Part shown: in pieces, positions 1-6,995 of the stretch
Layout of the letters: each line of letters starts with the position of its first letter
How positions within the stretch are numbered: the first letter of the stretch is position 1
Assembly: GCF_027023985.1 (NCBI RefSeq)
Contig: NZ_JALVTW010000030.1
Span: 1-64,000, forward strand
DNA length: 64,000 nt
From: Persephonella sp.
GTDB taxonomy: Bacteria > Aquificota > Aquificia > Aquificales > Hydrogenothermaceae
Direction of reading: 5' to 3'
Program-made: the position numbers and the translations under genes
The notes under the pieces: model-generated
The model's database searches: none
Seen by the model: the letters and a program-made list of their open reading frames with translations, nothing else
Told to the model about the DNA's origin: nothing

Positions 1-1189
1 GTTTTTCTATTCTCTAATCAGTAACAGAAACAAAATGCTTAGAAAATTTCATAAGTTTACGAACTCTATTGCGATTTTAGATGAAATTCAGTCAATTCCT
101 CACAAATATTGGCTAGTTATTAGAGAAGTTTTAACCAGAATGGCAGAAAGATTTAACTTTTATGTGATTTTTTCTACAGCAACCCAGCCTTTGATATTTG
201 AAAAAGAAAAAGCAGAAGAAATAATCAATTTCAAACTCTATTTTGAAAAACTAAACAGATATGAAATAAATGTTGATAAAAGCCCAAAGACCATTGAAGA
301 GTTTTATAACAGTTTGAACATTTCAGAGGATAAAAGATATCTTTTTATCTTAAATACGGTAAATGCAGCAAAACAACTTTACAACTTTTTGAAAAATGAT
401 TTTCCAGAAGATATTGTATTCCTCTCAACTTATCTTGTTCCAAAAGAAAGACTAAACAGGATAAAACTTTTGAAAAGTCAGCAGAAAAAGATAGCTGTTT
501 CTACACAGCTTGTTGAGGCTGGCGTTGATATTGATTTTGATGTGGTCTACAGAGATTTTGCACCTTTCGACAGCTTAAACCAATCAGCTGGTAGATGTAA
601 TCGGGAAGGGAAAAAAGAAAAGGGGCAGTTTGTTGTTTTAAATCTAAAAGATGAAAATGGTAGATTCTACCATTCATATATCTATGATACTGTTTTGACC
701 CATCTGACAAATGAAATTTTAGAAAAAGAAAAGTATGAAGAAAAAGATATGTATGATTTGGTTAACTCCTATTATAAAAAACTCCAGCAGGTAAAATCAG
801 ATAAGGTTTCCCGAGATTTACTTGAAATGCTTTACAATCTGAAATTTGATGGCGAATGGGAAAAAGGAAAAATTAACTCTATTAATGATTTTGTGCTGAT
901 TGATGAAGATTTTTATAAAGAAGATGTTTTTATAGAACTTGATGATGAGGCAAAAGAGATATGGCAGGAATATTCAAAAATATGGCAGATGCCCGACTTA
1001 TTAGAAAGAAAGAAAGCATTTGACAGTATTAAAGCAGATTTTTATCAGTACGTAGTCTCTGTTCCTGTAAAAGAAGACACTCCCAAAATAGAACATAATT
1101 TTTATTATGTTCCACACTCGTTTCTTGATGAATATTACGACCTTGAAACAGGTTTTAAGACTAAAGGAAATTTGTATTTTGAAATCTAA
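1..1189 (+). CDS. cas3: CRISPR-associated helicase Cas3, C-terminal part (5' end outside window)
   Basis: The reading frame is open from base 2, ahead of the first ATG at 35, so the gene begins before the window. Visible helicase motifs are a Walker B box DEIQ near base 80, STATQP (motif III) near 175, and the C-terminal RecA-like region with STQLVEAGVDIDFD and SAGRCNREG (motifs V and VI) at 500-610. This layout is typical of Cas3, the ATP-dependent helicase that unwinds and degrades DNA after Cascade binding in type I systems. The HD nuclease domain is not in view and may lie upstream or in another gene. The gene precedes a CRISPR array and cas4-cas1-cas2. Repeats ending in GAAAC and the Cas4 suggest subtype I-B, which is inference. 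Confidence 0.9.
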   Translation, partial: FFYSLISNRNKMLRKFHKFTNSIAILDEIQSIPHKYWLVIREVLTRMAERFNFYVIFSTATQPLIFEKEKAEEIINFKLYFEKLNRYEINVDKSPKTIEEFYNSLNISEDKRYLFILNTVNAAKQLYNFLKNDFPEDIVFLSTYLVPKERLNRIKLLKSQQKKIAVSTQLVEAGVDIDFDVVYRDFAPFDSLNQSAGRCNREGKKEKGQFVVLNLKDENGRFYHSYIYDTVLTHLTNEILEKEKYEEKDMYDLVNSYYKKLQQVKSDKVSRDLLEMLYNLKFDGEWEKGKINSINDFVLIDEDFYKEDVFIELDDEAKEIWQEYSKIWQMPDLLERKKAFDSIKADFYQYVVSVPVKEDTPKIEHNFYYVPHSFLDEYYDLETGFKTKGNLYFEI

Positions 1190-1290
1190 GAGGGTGCTTT
1201 TACTCCCTCACGAGTTTTAGTAAGAGGATAATAAGTATTAAGGTATAAGTTTCGTGATCCAATTTTCTCACCTCTTTATATTATTTGTTT

Positions 1291-1320
1291 CTGTAAAGCG
1301 TACCTATAAGGAATTGAAAA
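1291..1320 (+). repeat. Orphan degenerate CRISPR repeat upstream of the leader
   Basis: Thirty bases aligning end to end with the array repeat, about 260 bases before the first true repeat. The 3' two thirds (AGCGTACCTATAAGGAATTG) is nearly identical to the repeats, while the first six bases and the last base have drifted. A TATATT at 1277-1282 would place a transcription start close to its first base. It may be a decayed array end, or the handle of a crRNA-like regulatory RNA. Confidence 0.75.
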
Positions 1321-1579
1321 ATTTTGGCGACCAAAAATCTGAGTCTGTCAATCGCAGATTTTTGAACCTTAATTGAGACAAAATCTCACAGGAAATTTAG
1401 CTAAAATTTAAATCTCGGCTTTGTATACCAAAGGTTTGTCGATCTCCAGGGATTTTTGCAGGATTGGAGGTCGACTGAAAATTAAATCAATTTGACAAGG
1501 ACTATAATTTTTCGTATATTTAATCTCAATAAGATATATCAACGGCTATTTGACAACAGAATATGAAATCAATTTCAGG
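1321..1579 (+). other. CRISPR leader region with two inverted repeats
   Basis: A non-coding AT-rich stretch between the orphan repeat and the first real repeat. It holds a perfect 10-base inverted repeat (CAAAAATCTG at 1332-1341 with CAGATTTTTG at 1355-1364) and a second with 9 of 10 matches (1438-1447 with 1466-1475). A strong promoter lies in its distal part. The orientation of the repeats, with GAAAC at the 3' end, agrees with this side being the leader. No open frame of note was seen. Confidence 0.6.
1492..1520 (+). promoter_or_regulatory. Predicted pre-crRNA promoter
   Basis: TTGACA at 1492-1497 and TATATT at 1515-1520 are separated by exactly 17 bases, a near-consensus sigma-70 promoter. 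The predicted start is near 1527, about 50 bases before the first repeat. No terminator is visible before cas4, so transcripts could continue into cas4-cas1-cas2. Confidence 0.7.
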
Positions 1580-1816
1580 GTTTTTAGCGTGCCTATGAGG
1601 AATTGAAACCAAGGAAGATAAATAATACAAAGAAACCTGTAAATATATGTTTTTAGTGTGCCTATAAGGAATTGAAACGAGCAAGAAATGTCAATATTCA
1701 TTGCCAAATCTAATCGTTTTTAGTGTGCCTATAAGGAATTGAAACGCTCTTTTTTGGCCATGTGTATTTTTGCAAGTGCTTTTCTTAATTTTAGATTGCC
1801 TATGAGGAATTATTGA
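1580..1816 (+). CRISPR. Small CRISPR array, 30-bp repeats, three spacers
   Basis: Repeats lie at 1580-1609, 1649-1678 and 1716-1745, with a degenerate terminal repeat at 1787-1816. Spacers are 39, 37 and 41 bases. The repeat begins GTTTTTAG and ends GGAATTGAAAC. The leader-proximal repeat differs from the next two at two positions (C instead of T at 9, G instead of A at 18). The last repeat has lost its 3' GAAAC, as is normal at the trailer end. The array sits inside the cas gene order, between cas3 and cas4. Confidence 0.95.
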
Positions 1817-1848
1817 CGTTTAAGAAAGTATAATTTAATTTTAAAGTT

Positions 1849-2346
1849 ATGGGGGAGTTGCAGAATATTAATGGGACATTAATATGGTATTACTATATTT
1901 GCTCAAGGGAAGTTTGGCTAATTGGGCACAGTATAGAAGCTGATCAGGAAAGCGATTTTCTTTTACTCGGAAGACATATCCATGAGATTTTTTACAAAAG
2001 ACAGAAAAAAGAATTTATGATAGACAATACCATCAAAATAGACATCATCTCTTCTAAAAAAGTCATTGGAGAAATCAAAAAATCCTCAAAATACCTAAAA
2101 AGTGCTAAAATGCAAGTCGCATTTTATCTTTATTACTTGAAGCAAAAAGGAATAAATATAGAAGGCGAACTTCTTATACCGGAAGAAAGAAAAAGAGAAA
2201 AAATAAAACTAACCACAGATTTAGAAAAAGAACTTAAAAAATCTATTACAGAAATTAAAAAGATTTTAAAAATGGACAAACCGCCACAGCCAAAAAAAAT
2301 ACCTTACTGCAAAAATTGTGCTTATAAAGAGATGTGCTGGAGTTGA
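1849..2346 (+). CDS. cas4: CRISPR-associated exonuclease Cas4
   Basis: Cas4 is an iron-sulfur nuclease of the PD-(D/E)XK fold that trims and selects prespacers for Cas1-Cas2. Visible signatures are the N-terminal GTLIWYYYICSREVW with the first cluster cysteine, the nuclease core D then GEIKKS near residues 64-78, the QVAFYLYYL motif, and the C-terminal CKNCAYKEMC triad. At 165 residues it has family length. The ATG at 1849 has no Shine-Dalgarno (SD) ahead of it. A TATAAT at 1829-1834 could give a very short leader, or the gene may be read from the array transcript. It starts 32 bases after the last repeat and ends 3 bases before cas1. Confidence 0.9.
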   Translation: MGELQNINGTLIWYYYICSREVWLIGHSIEADQESDFLLLGRHIHEIFYKRQKKEFMIDNTIKIDIISSKKVIGEIKKSSKYLKSAKMQVAFYLYYLKQKGINIEGELLIPEERKREKIKLTTDLEKELKKSITEIKKILKMDKPPQPKKIPYCKNCAYKEMCWS

Positions 2347-2349
2347 AAA

Positions 2350-3342
2350 TTGAAAAAACCCATATATATTTTCAATGACGGACAGCTTAAAAGAAAAGAT
2401 AACACACTTCTATTCATCAAAGAAAATGAAAAGAAAATACTTCCTATAAATGCAATATCAGAAATTCACGTATTTGGAGAAATAGATTTAAACAAAAGAG
2501 TTTTAGAATTTCTAACCCAAAATAAAATTCCTATTTATTTCTATAACCGTTACGGTTATTACATCGGAAGTTTTTATCCAAGAGAATATCTAAATTCAGG
2601 TTTAATTATCTTAAAACAGGCTGAATTTTATCTAAAACATGAAGAAAGAATGTTTTTAGCAAAAAGTTTTGTTCCAGGTGCCGTTTCAAACATACTAAAA
2701 AATCTCATTTATTATAAAAAATCAAAAGAGGAGTATATAAAACCTTATATTGAAGAAATTTTAGAAAAATCAAAAGAAATTGATTCAAAAGAAGATATTC
2801 CGTCTCTAATGGCATTAGAAGGAGAAATAAGAAAGAAATATTACGAAGCATTTAATGTGGTTTTAAACATTGGAGATTTTTATTTTGACAAAAGAACAAA
2901 AAGACCCCCAGAAAATCCCTTAAATACCCTAATCAGTTTTGGAAACTCATTAATATATACTACCATTTTATCCCAGATTTACAGGACACACCTTGATGCA
3001 AGAATTGGCTATCTTCACGAAACAAATCAGAGAAGTTTTAGCTTGAATTTAGATTTAGCAGAAATTTTTAAACCAATTATTGTGGATAGAGCTATTTTTA
3101 GCCTGATAAATAAAAACCAGATTCAACTTAAACATTTTGAAGAAGATATTGATTATACATACTTGAATGAAAAGAGAAAAAAGATATTTATACAGGTCTA
3201 TGAAGAAAAACTTAATACCACCATTAAGTATAAGAATCTTGGAAAAGTCTCTTACAGAAGACTAGTAAGACTTGAGTGCTATAAACTTTATAAACATTTC
3301 TTTGGTGAAGAGATTTACAAACCATTTGTAGCGAGCTGGTGA
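2350..3342 (+). CDS. cas1: CRISPR-associated integrase Cas1
   Basis: Cas1 is the metal-dependent integrase that, with Cas2, inserts new spacers at the leader end. The 330-residue protein starts with the I-B style KKPIYIFNDGQL. The metal ligands appear as E157 (in LMALEGE), H223 (in GYLHET) and E238 (in LAEIFKP). The start is TTG, chosen because GGAG lies 7 bases upstream inside the end of cas4 and an in-frame stop directly precedes it. It is followed after 3 bases by cas2, so cas4, cas1 and cas2 form one tightly spaced adaptation operon. Confidence 0.95.
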   Translation: MKKPIYIFNDGQLKRKDNTLLFIKENEKKILPINAISEIHVFGEIDLNKRVLEFLTQNKIPIYFYNRYGYYIGSFYPREYLNSGLIILKQAEFYLKHEERMFLAKSFVPGAVSNILKNLIYYKKSKEEYIKPYIEEILEKSKEIDSKEDIPSLMALEGEIRKKYYEAFNVVLNIGDFYFDKRTKRPPENPLNTLISFGNSLIYTTILSQIYRTHLDARIGYLHETNQRSFSLNLDLAEIFKPIIVDRAIFSLINKNQIQLKHFEEDIDYTYLNEKRKKIFIQVYEEKLNTTIKYKNLGKVSYRRLVRLECYKLYKHFFGEEIYKPFVASW

Positions 3343-3345
3343 GAT

Positions 3346-3612
3346 ATGTTTATTATTCTTGTGTATGATGCCAATGAAAAAAGAGTTCAAAAATTCCACA
3401 AAACATGCAAAAAATATTTAACATGGGTTCAAAATAGTGTATTTGAAGGGGAAATCAGTGAAGCTACCTTGAGAATTCTAAAAGATGAGCTAAAAGAGAT
3501 AATGGATGAAAATGAAGATAGTATTTTGATTTACAAGTTCAGAACTAAAAAGTATTATGATAGGGAAAGCATAGGAGTATTAAAACCTTCCCATGAAGAT
3601 TTATTTTTTTAA
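3346..3612 (+). CDS. cas2: CRISPR-associated protein Cas2
   Basis: An 88-residue Cas2 of ferredoxin-like fold, the structural dimer that bridges Cas1 dimers in spacer integration. The N-terminal IILVYDANEKR holds the conserved aspartate (D8) at the end of the first strand. Length and position after cas1 are typical. The ATG lies 3 bases after the cas1 stop. It converges on aclA, with a hairpin between them that has its T-run on the aclA side only. Confidence 0.93.
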   Translation: MFIILVYDANEKRVQKFHKTCKKYLTWVQNSVFEGEISEATLRILKDELKEIMDENEDSILIYKFRTKKYYDRESIGVLKPSHEDLFF

Positions 3613-3640
3613 AAAAAGGGGCTAAAGAAGCCCCTGAAAG
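3611..3640 (-). terminator. Intrinsic terminator of aclA
   Basis: The minus strand reads AGGGGCTTCTTTAGCCCC followed by seven T. The hairpin starts about 10 bases after the aclA stop codon. The plus strand lacks a T-run after the stem, so termination of cas2 here is less certain. Confidence 0.8.
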
Positions 3641-3644
3641 AGAT

Positions 3645-5492
3645 TTATTCAACGTCGCATTTGACGTTGTAGAGAATGTCATCTGTTGGATGTCTGTATA
3701 ATGGCATATCAAGTCTTTTCTCATCAAGGTAGTGTCCAATAAATCCGATTGTTCTACCAAGAACGAAGAATGCGTTAAATGCCCCTGCACTAATCAGCTC
3801 ATCTATTTCTGCGTCAGAGTATCCGAGAGCTCTGAACATATCCACAAGGAGAACACCGATTGTTCCATCAACGTTGAGAATAAGGTTTTCTTTTTTAGAG
3901 GTTGTTACTTTTTCTACCTCGAGGGCATAGTCTAAGAGCTCTGTGCTTGGGAAGTTTTCTTTTGCATAGTTTTTGAGAAGCTCAACCCTTTTATCTGGGT
4001 TTTTAGTAGATTTAATTCTGTGTCCAATTCCTGGGATAGGTATTTTTTCAACTTTTTTCATGTAATCAACAAATTCAACAGGATCCATTCCCTTTTCTTT
4101 TGCCATCTTGAAGTATTTAGCAGCACCGTCAATAGCACCGCCAAATCTTGGTCCTATTGTGAGAATACCAGTAACGATAGAAGACATAAGGTCTTTTCCT
4201 GCTCTTGCAGTTACTTTAGTGTTGTGTGCACCTGAAACAGCTGGACCGTGGTCTGCAACTACTTTAATAACCATATCAATGAAATTAGATGCCCATTCTG
4301 GGAATTTTTTCTTGAACCAGAGGAGTCCTATAACATCAGCAATAGAGTATCCTTTTTCAACAACTTCTGATATTGGAACTCCACAGTATGTAGCTTCTTC
4401 TCCTCTGTCATCAGAAATTGTGCAGATGAAGTTTGTAGGTCTTCTTACTTTTCCAGCTTTTACTGCTTTTGCATAGTCCTCAGGGATTGGTGGAACTTCT
4501 GGTTCTTGGATTTCTGGGATTTCACCTTTTGCTTTTAGTTCTTCATAAACACCATTTATAAGCTCTGGAAGGTCGTTGAATGATTGTGGAACGTGTGCTC
4601 CAGCTTCTTTTAAAGCTGCATTTTTAGCATCAGCTGTTTCTGCTTCTGCTCCAGCTTTAGCTCCAGCGTGTCCAAACTGAACTTCTCCACCAAAATGTTT
4701 AGAAATAGTTCCGATACACCATGCTATAACAGGTTTTGTAATTCTTCCGTCTTTTATAGCCTCTGCTACTTTATATTCAAGGGTTCCACCTACTTCACCA
4801 AGTAGAACCATCATCTTAACTTGTGGATTTTTCTCATATCTGAGCATGTGGTCGAGGAAGTCTGTTCCTGGGTATCTATCACCACCGATAGCTATACCCT
4901 CAGCAAGACCATTTGCATTTCTTGCTATAACGTTTGAAAGCTCGTTGAAAAGACCACCAGACCTTGTAACAAGTCCTACAGAGCCGGGTCTGTGGAGTTT
5001 TGAGTTAACAATATTTTCAATTGTTCCACCTGTGTTTGCTATTCTGAAAGCTCCCGGTGCAATACCACCAACAGTAGCAGGACCGATAATCCATTTTCCA
5101 AGTTCTTTTGCTTTTATTCTCATTATTCTTGCAAATCTTTCTGGAATACCCTCAGCTGTAATAGCAATTGTTCTGATTGTTGGAATATCAAGGGCTTCCA
5201 TTGTAACGTCATAAGCTGTTCTAAAGGAAGCAAAGTTCAGTAGAACATCTGCTTCAGGAAAGTCTTTAGCTGCTTCCGTTGTTGATTTATAGATAGGAAT
5301 CATTATTTCTTGTGTTCCGTAGAAAAACTTATCAAACTTTCTTGATTGTGTTGGAGCAACAATCGCAGCAATAGATGGTTCTCTTCCAACCACATAGTCA
5401 TAGTCAAGCATTCTCTGGATAGCATTTCTGTTTAAGTTCCAGAAGATAGCTTTTGTGTTCCTATCAAAAAGTAAGTAGTCAGGTTTGCTCAT
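3645..5492 (-). CDS. aclA: ATP-citrate lyase alpha (large) subunit
   Basis: With AclB, this cleaves citrate using ATP and CoA to acetyl-CoA and oxaloacetate, the signature step of the reductive TCA cycle. The 615 residues resemble the large subunit of two-subunit bacterial enzymes. The N-terminal part is like succinyl-CoA synthetase alpha, with the phospho-histidine loop in FGHAGAKAG. The C-terminal part is citrate-synthase-like, with GPRFGGAIDGA and PGIGHRIKS. AAGGAGGT precedes the ATG. It lies downstream of aclB, with a small hairpin between them. The end-to-end homology with a synthetase-plus-citrate-synthase fusion rules out plain succinyl-CoA synthetase. Confidence 0.95.
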   Translation of the reverse strand: MSKPDYLLFDRNTKAIFWNLNRNAIQRMLDYDYVVGREPSIAAIVAPTQSRKFDKFFYGTQEIMIPIYKSTTEAAKDFPEADVLLNFASFRTAYDVTMEALDIPTIRTIAITAEGIPERFARIMRIKAKELGKWIIGPATVGGIAPGAFRIANTGGTIENIVNSKLHRPGSVGLVTRSGGLFNELSNVIARNANGLAEGIAIGGDRYPGTDFLDHMLRYEKNPQVKMMVLLGEVGGTLEYKVAEAIKDGRITKPVIAWCIGTISKHFGGEVQFGHAGAKAGAEAETADAKNAALKEAGAHVPQSFNDLPELINGVYEELKAKGEIPEIQEPEVPPIPEDYAKAVKAGKVRRPTNFICTISDDRGEEATYCGVPISEVVEKGYSIADVIGLLWFKKKFPEWASNFIDMVIKVVADHGPAVSGAHNTKVTARAGKDLMSSIVTGILTIGPRFGGAIDGAAKYFKMAKEKGMDPVEFVDYMKKVEKIPIPGIGHRIKSTKNPDKRVELLKNYAKENFPSTELLDYALEVEKVTTSKKENLILNVDGTIGVLLVDMFRALGYSDAEIDELISAGAFNAFFVLGRTIGFIGHYLDEKRLDMPLYRHPTDDILYNVKCDVE

Positions 5493-5523
5493 TTAAAAAC
5501 CTCCTTTGCTTGTTTTAAGTTTT

Positions 5524-5542
5524 AAAAAGGGCTAAAAGCCCT
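5524..5542 (-). terminator. Intercistronic hairpin between aclB and aclA
   Basis: On the minus strand AGGGCT-TTT-AGCCCT is followed by four T and AAA. It lies in the 55-base gap after the aclB stop and before the aclA Shine-Dalgarno. The stem is short (6 bp), so it may act as a partial terminator or an mRNA stability element rather than a full stop. Confidence 0.55.
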
Positions 5543-5547
5543 CCTGT

Positions 5548-6858
5548 TTAAGCTGCTTCTTTTTCAGCTTCTTGAATAGCTTTTTTAACTATTTCTGTCA
5601 TGTGGGTTTCTGGTCCGTAAACTTCTATTGGAAGACCAAGTTGTTCTGCTGCTTCTTTTATCTTCTTCAGACCAATTTCATAGTTTGGACCACCTCTTCT
5701 TACATATATCTTAACGCCAACTTCTCTGAGTTTGTCAGCATATTCTTTCATCGCATCAATGATACCTTCAAATGTTTTAGCAACATCTGTGAAGTTAGCA
5801 ATAGCACCACCAATGATTAAGATTTTTGGTCCTTTTGGATGTTTGCTTCTTGTCATAAGGTCAAAAACAGTTTTTACATACTCTCTTGTTTCTGCTCTTG
5901 AAGGGTTACCTGAGTATTCTCCGTAGTTTGCAAGCTCTTTAACATATCCAAGGTCTGCAACAGTATCAGCATAAACAACTGAGGCACCACCACCAGCAAC
6001 AAGTGTCCATATTCTTCCTTCAGGGTTGAGGATCGTAAGTTTTAATGAAGCACCAGATTTTTCGTCCATTTCTTTGATGTATTTTTCCTCTGGAGAAAGG
6101 TCTCTTCCAAATCCGGCTGGGAATTCAAGCTCACCCCATTTTCTTCCTGCAACAAATTGTGCAGTATCATCAACCCTTCCAACAAAATCAAGGGGATAAA
6201 CTTTGTTTCCGACCATTACAAGTGGGTTAATTTCAAGATATGTAAAGTGAAGGTCTCTAAAGAGTTTGTAAAGTCTATATACAAAGTCAGCAAATTTTTC
6301 TTTATCTTTAATATCTGCTGGAACATTTTCTTCTATAAGTTTTTTAATTTCTTCATCTGAAGCTGTTATAGGTATTCTTACCTCAACAACTTTATCCCAA
6401 TTTTCCTCTACTTCTATTCCGCCGAAAGCAGACATATAAATAATATCTTCGTCTTCACCTGTTGTGATTGCTACGTAGTATTCTTCTTCTGGTTTGTGTG
6501 GAACAAAAGGTTCTACTAAAAAGTGTGTTAAATGTCCTTTTACTCCATTAATCTCAACTTCTTCAGACATTTTTTGTTTTATCCATTCTTTAGCATCTTC
6601 CCATGTTACGTCACCAGGTTTTTCCTTTTTGAAGAAAATAAGTCCAAGCTTTCCTCTTTTACCAAAAAGCATATCCGGTTTTGCAACAAGTGGAGTTTCT
6701 TTTACCCATGGATACTGCTCAGGAACTTTGTCAAGATCAGTTTCAGGAGTGATTAAGATTGATTTGAAATCATACTCAAAGGCACCGTCAAAATACTCTT
6801 CCCAGTTTTGAGCTAAAATTCTCTTCCCATCATACTCTCTAATACCTCGTTGAGCCAT
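5548..6858 (-). CDS. aclB: ATP-citrate lyase beta (small) subunit
   Basis: The partner of AclA; it carries the ATP-grasp fold related to succinyl-CoA synthetase beta and forms the citryl-phosphate/CoA site with AclA. The N-terminal REYDGKRILAQNW resembles ACL small subunits. LEINPLVM (ATP-grasp metal region) and the C-terminal CoA-ligase-like ILIIGGAIANFTDVAKTF are visible. The 436 residues are slightly longer than the roughly 400 usual for the family. A clear AAGGAGG lies before the ATG. It is the first gene of aclB-aclA and has its own predicted promoter just after the icd terminator. Confidence 0.94.
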   Translation of the reverse strand: MAQRGIREYDGKRILAQNWEEYFDGAFEYDFKSILITPETDLDKVPEQYPWVKETPLVAKPDMLFGKRGKLGLIFFKKEKPGDVTWEDAKEWIKQKMSEEVEINGVKGHLTHFLVEPFVPHKPEEEYYVAITTGEDEDIIYMSAFGGIEVEENWDKVVEVRIPITASDEEIKKLIEENVPADIKDKEKFADFVYRLYKLFRDLHFTYLEINPLVMVGNKVYPLDFVGRVDDTAQFVAGRKWGELEFPAGFGRDLSPEEKYIKEMDEKSGASLKLTILNPEGRIWTLVAGGGASVVYADTVADLGYVKELANYGEYSGNPSRAETREYVKTVFDLMTRSKHPKGPKILIIGGAIANFTDVAKTFEGIIDAMKEYADKLREVGVKIYVRRGGPNYEIGLKKIKEAAEQLGLPIEVYGPETHMTEIVKKAIQEAEKEAA

Positions 6859-6894
6859 TTATGTCCTCCTTAAATATTTGAATTTCAAAAGAAA

Positions 6895-6922
6895 ATTATA
6901 TCAGTAAATTTGCATAAACAAA
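6895..6922 (-). promoter_or_regulatory. Predicted aclB promoter (extended -10)
   Basis: The minus strand shows TGATATAAT (extended -10, TATAAT at 6895-6900) with TTGTTT or TTTGTT 15-16 bases upstream as a weak -35. The aclB start codon is about 40 bases downstream. The -35 region overlaps the T-run of the icd terminator. Confidence 0.55.
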
Positions 6923-6960
6923 AAATAAGGGACGCTTCCCATTTTTGAGAAACGCCCCTA
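6918..6960 (-). terminator. Predicted terminator of icd
   Basis: On the minus strand AGGGGCGTTTCTC pairs imperfectly with GGGAAGCGTCCCTT, followed by a run of T. It separates icd from the aclB promoter, so icd and aclBA are probably distinct transcripts. Confidence 0.65.
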
Positions 6961-6995
6961 TCAAAAAGCTTTTTAGAGAAATCAATATTTTTCAA

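Noticed and set aside
1550-1555. Second TTGACA in the CRISPR leader
   Set aside because: No -10-like sequence at 16-18 bases downstream. The promoter at 1492-1520 is much better.
3545-3790. Minus-strand frame spanning the cas2 end and the aclA end
   Set aside because: It crosses the terminator between two well-supported genes and shows no protein-like features.
4108-4476. Open frames of about 120 codons on the plus strand across aclA (also 4846-5214)
   Set aside because: They are antisense shadows of a clearly conserved gene and have no recognisable motif or ribosome site.
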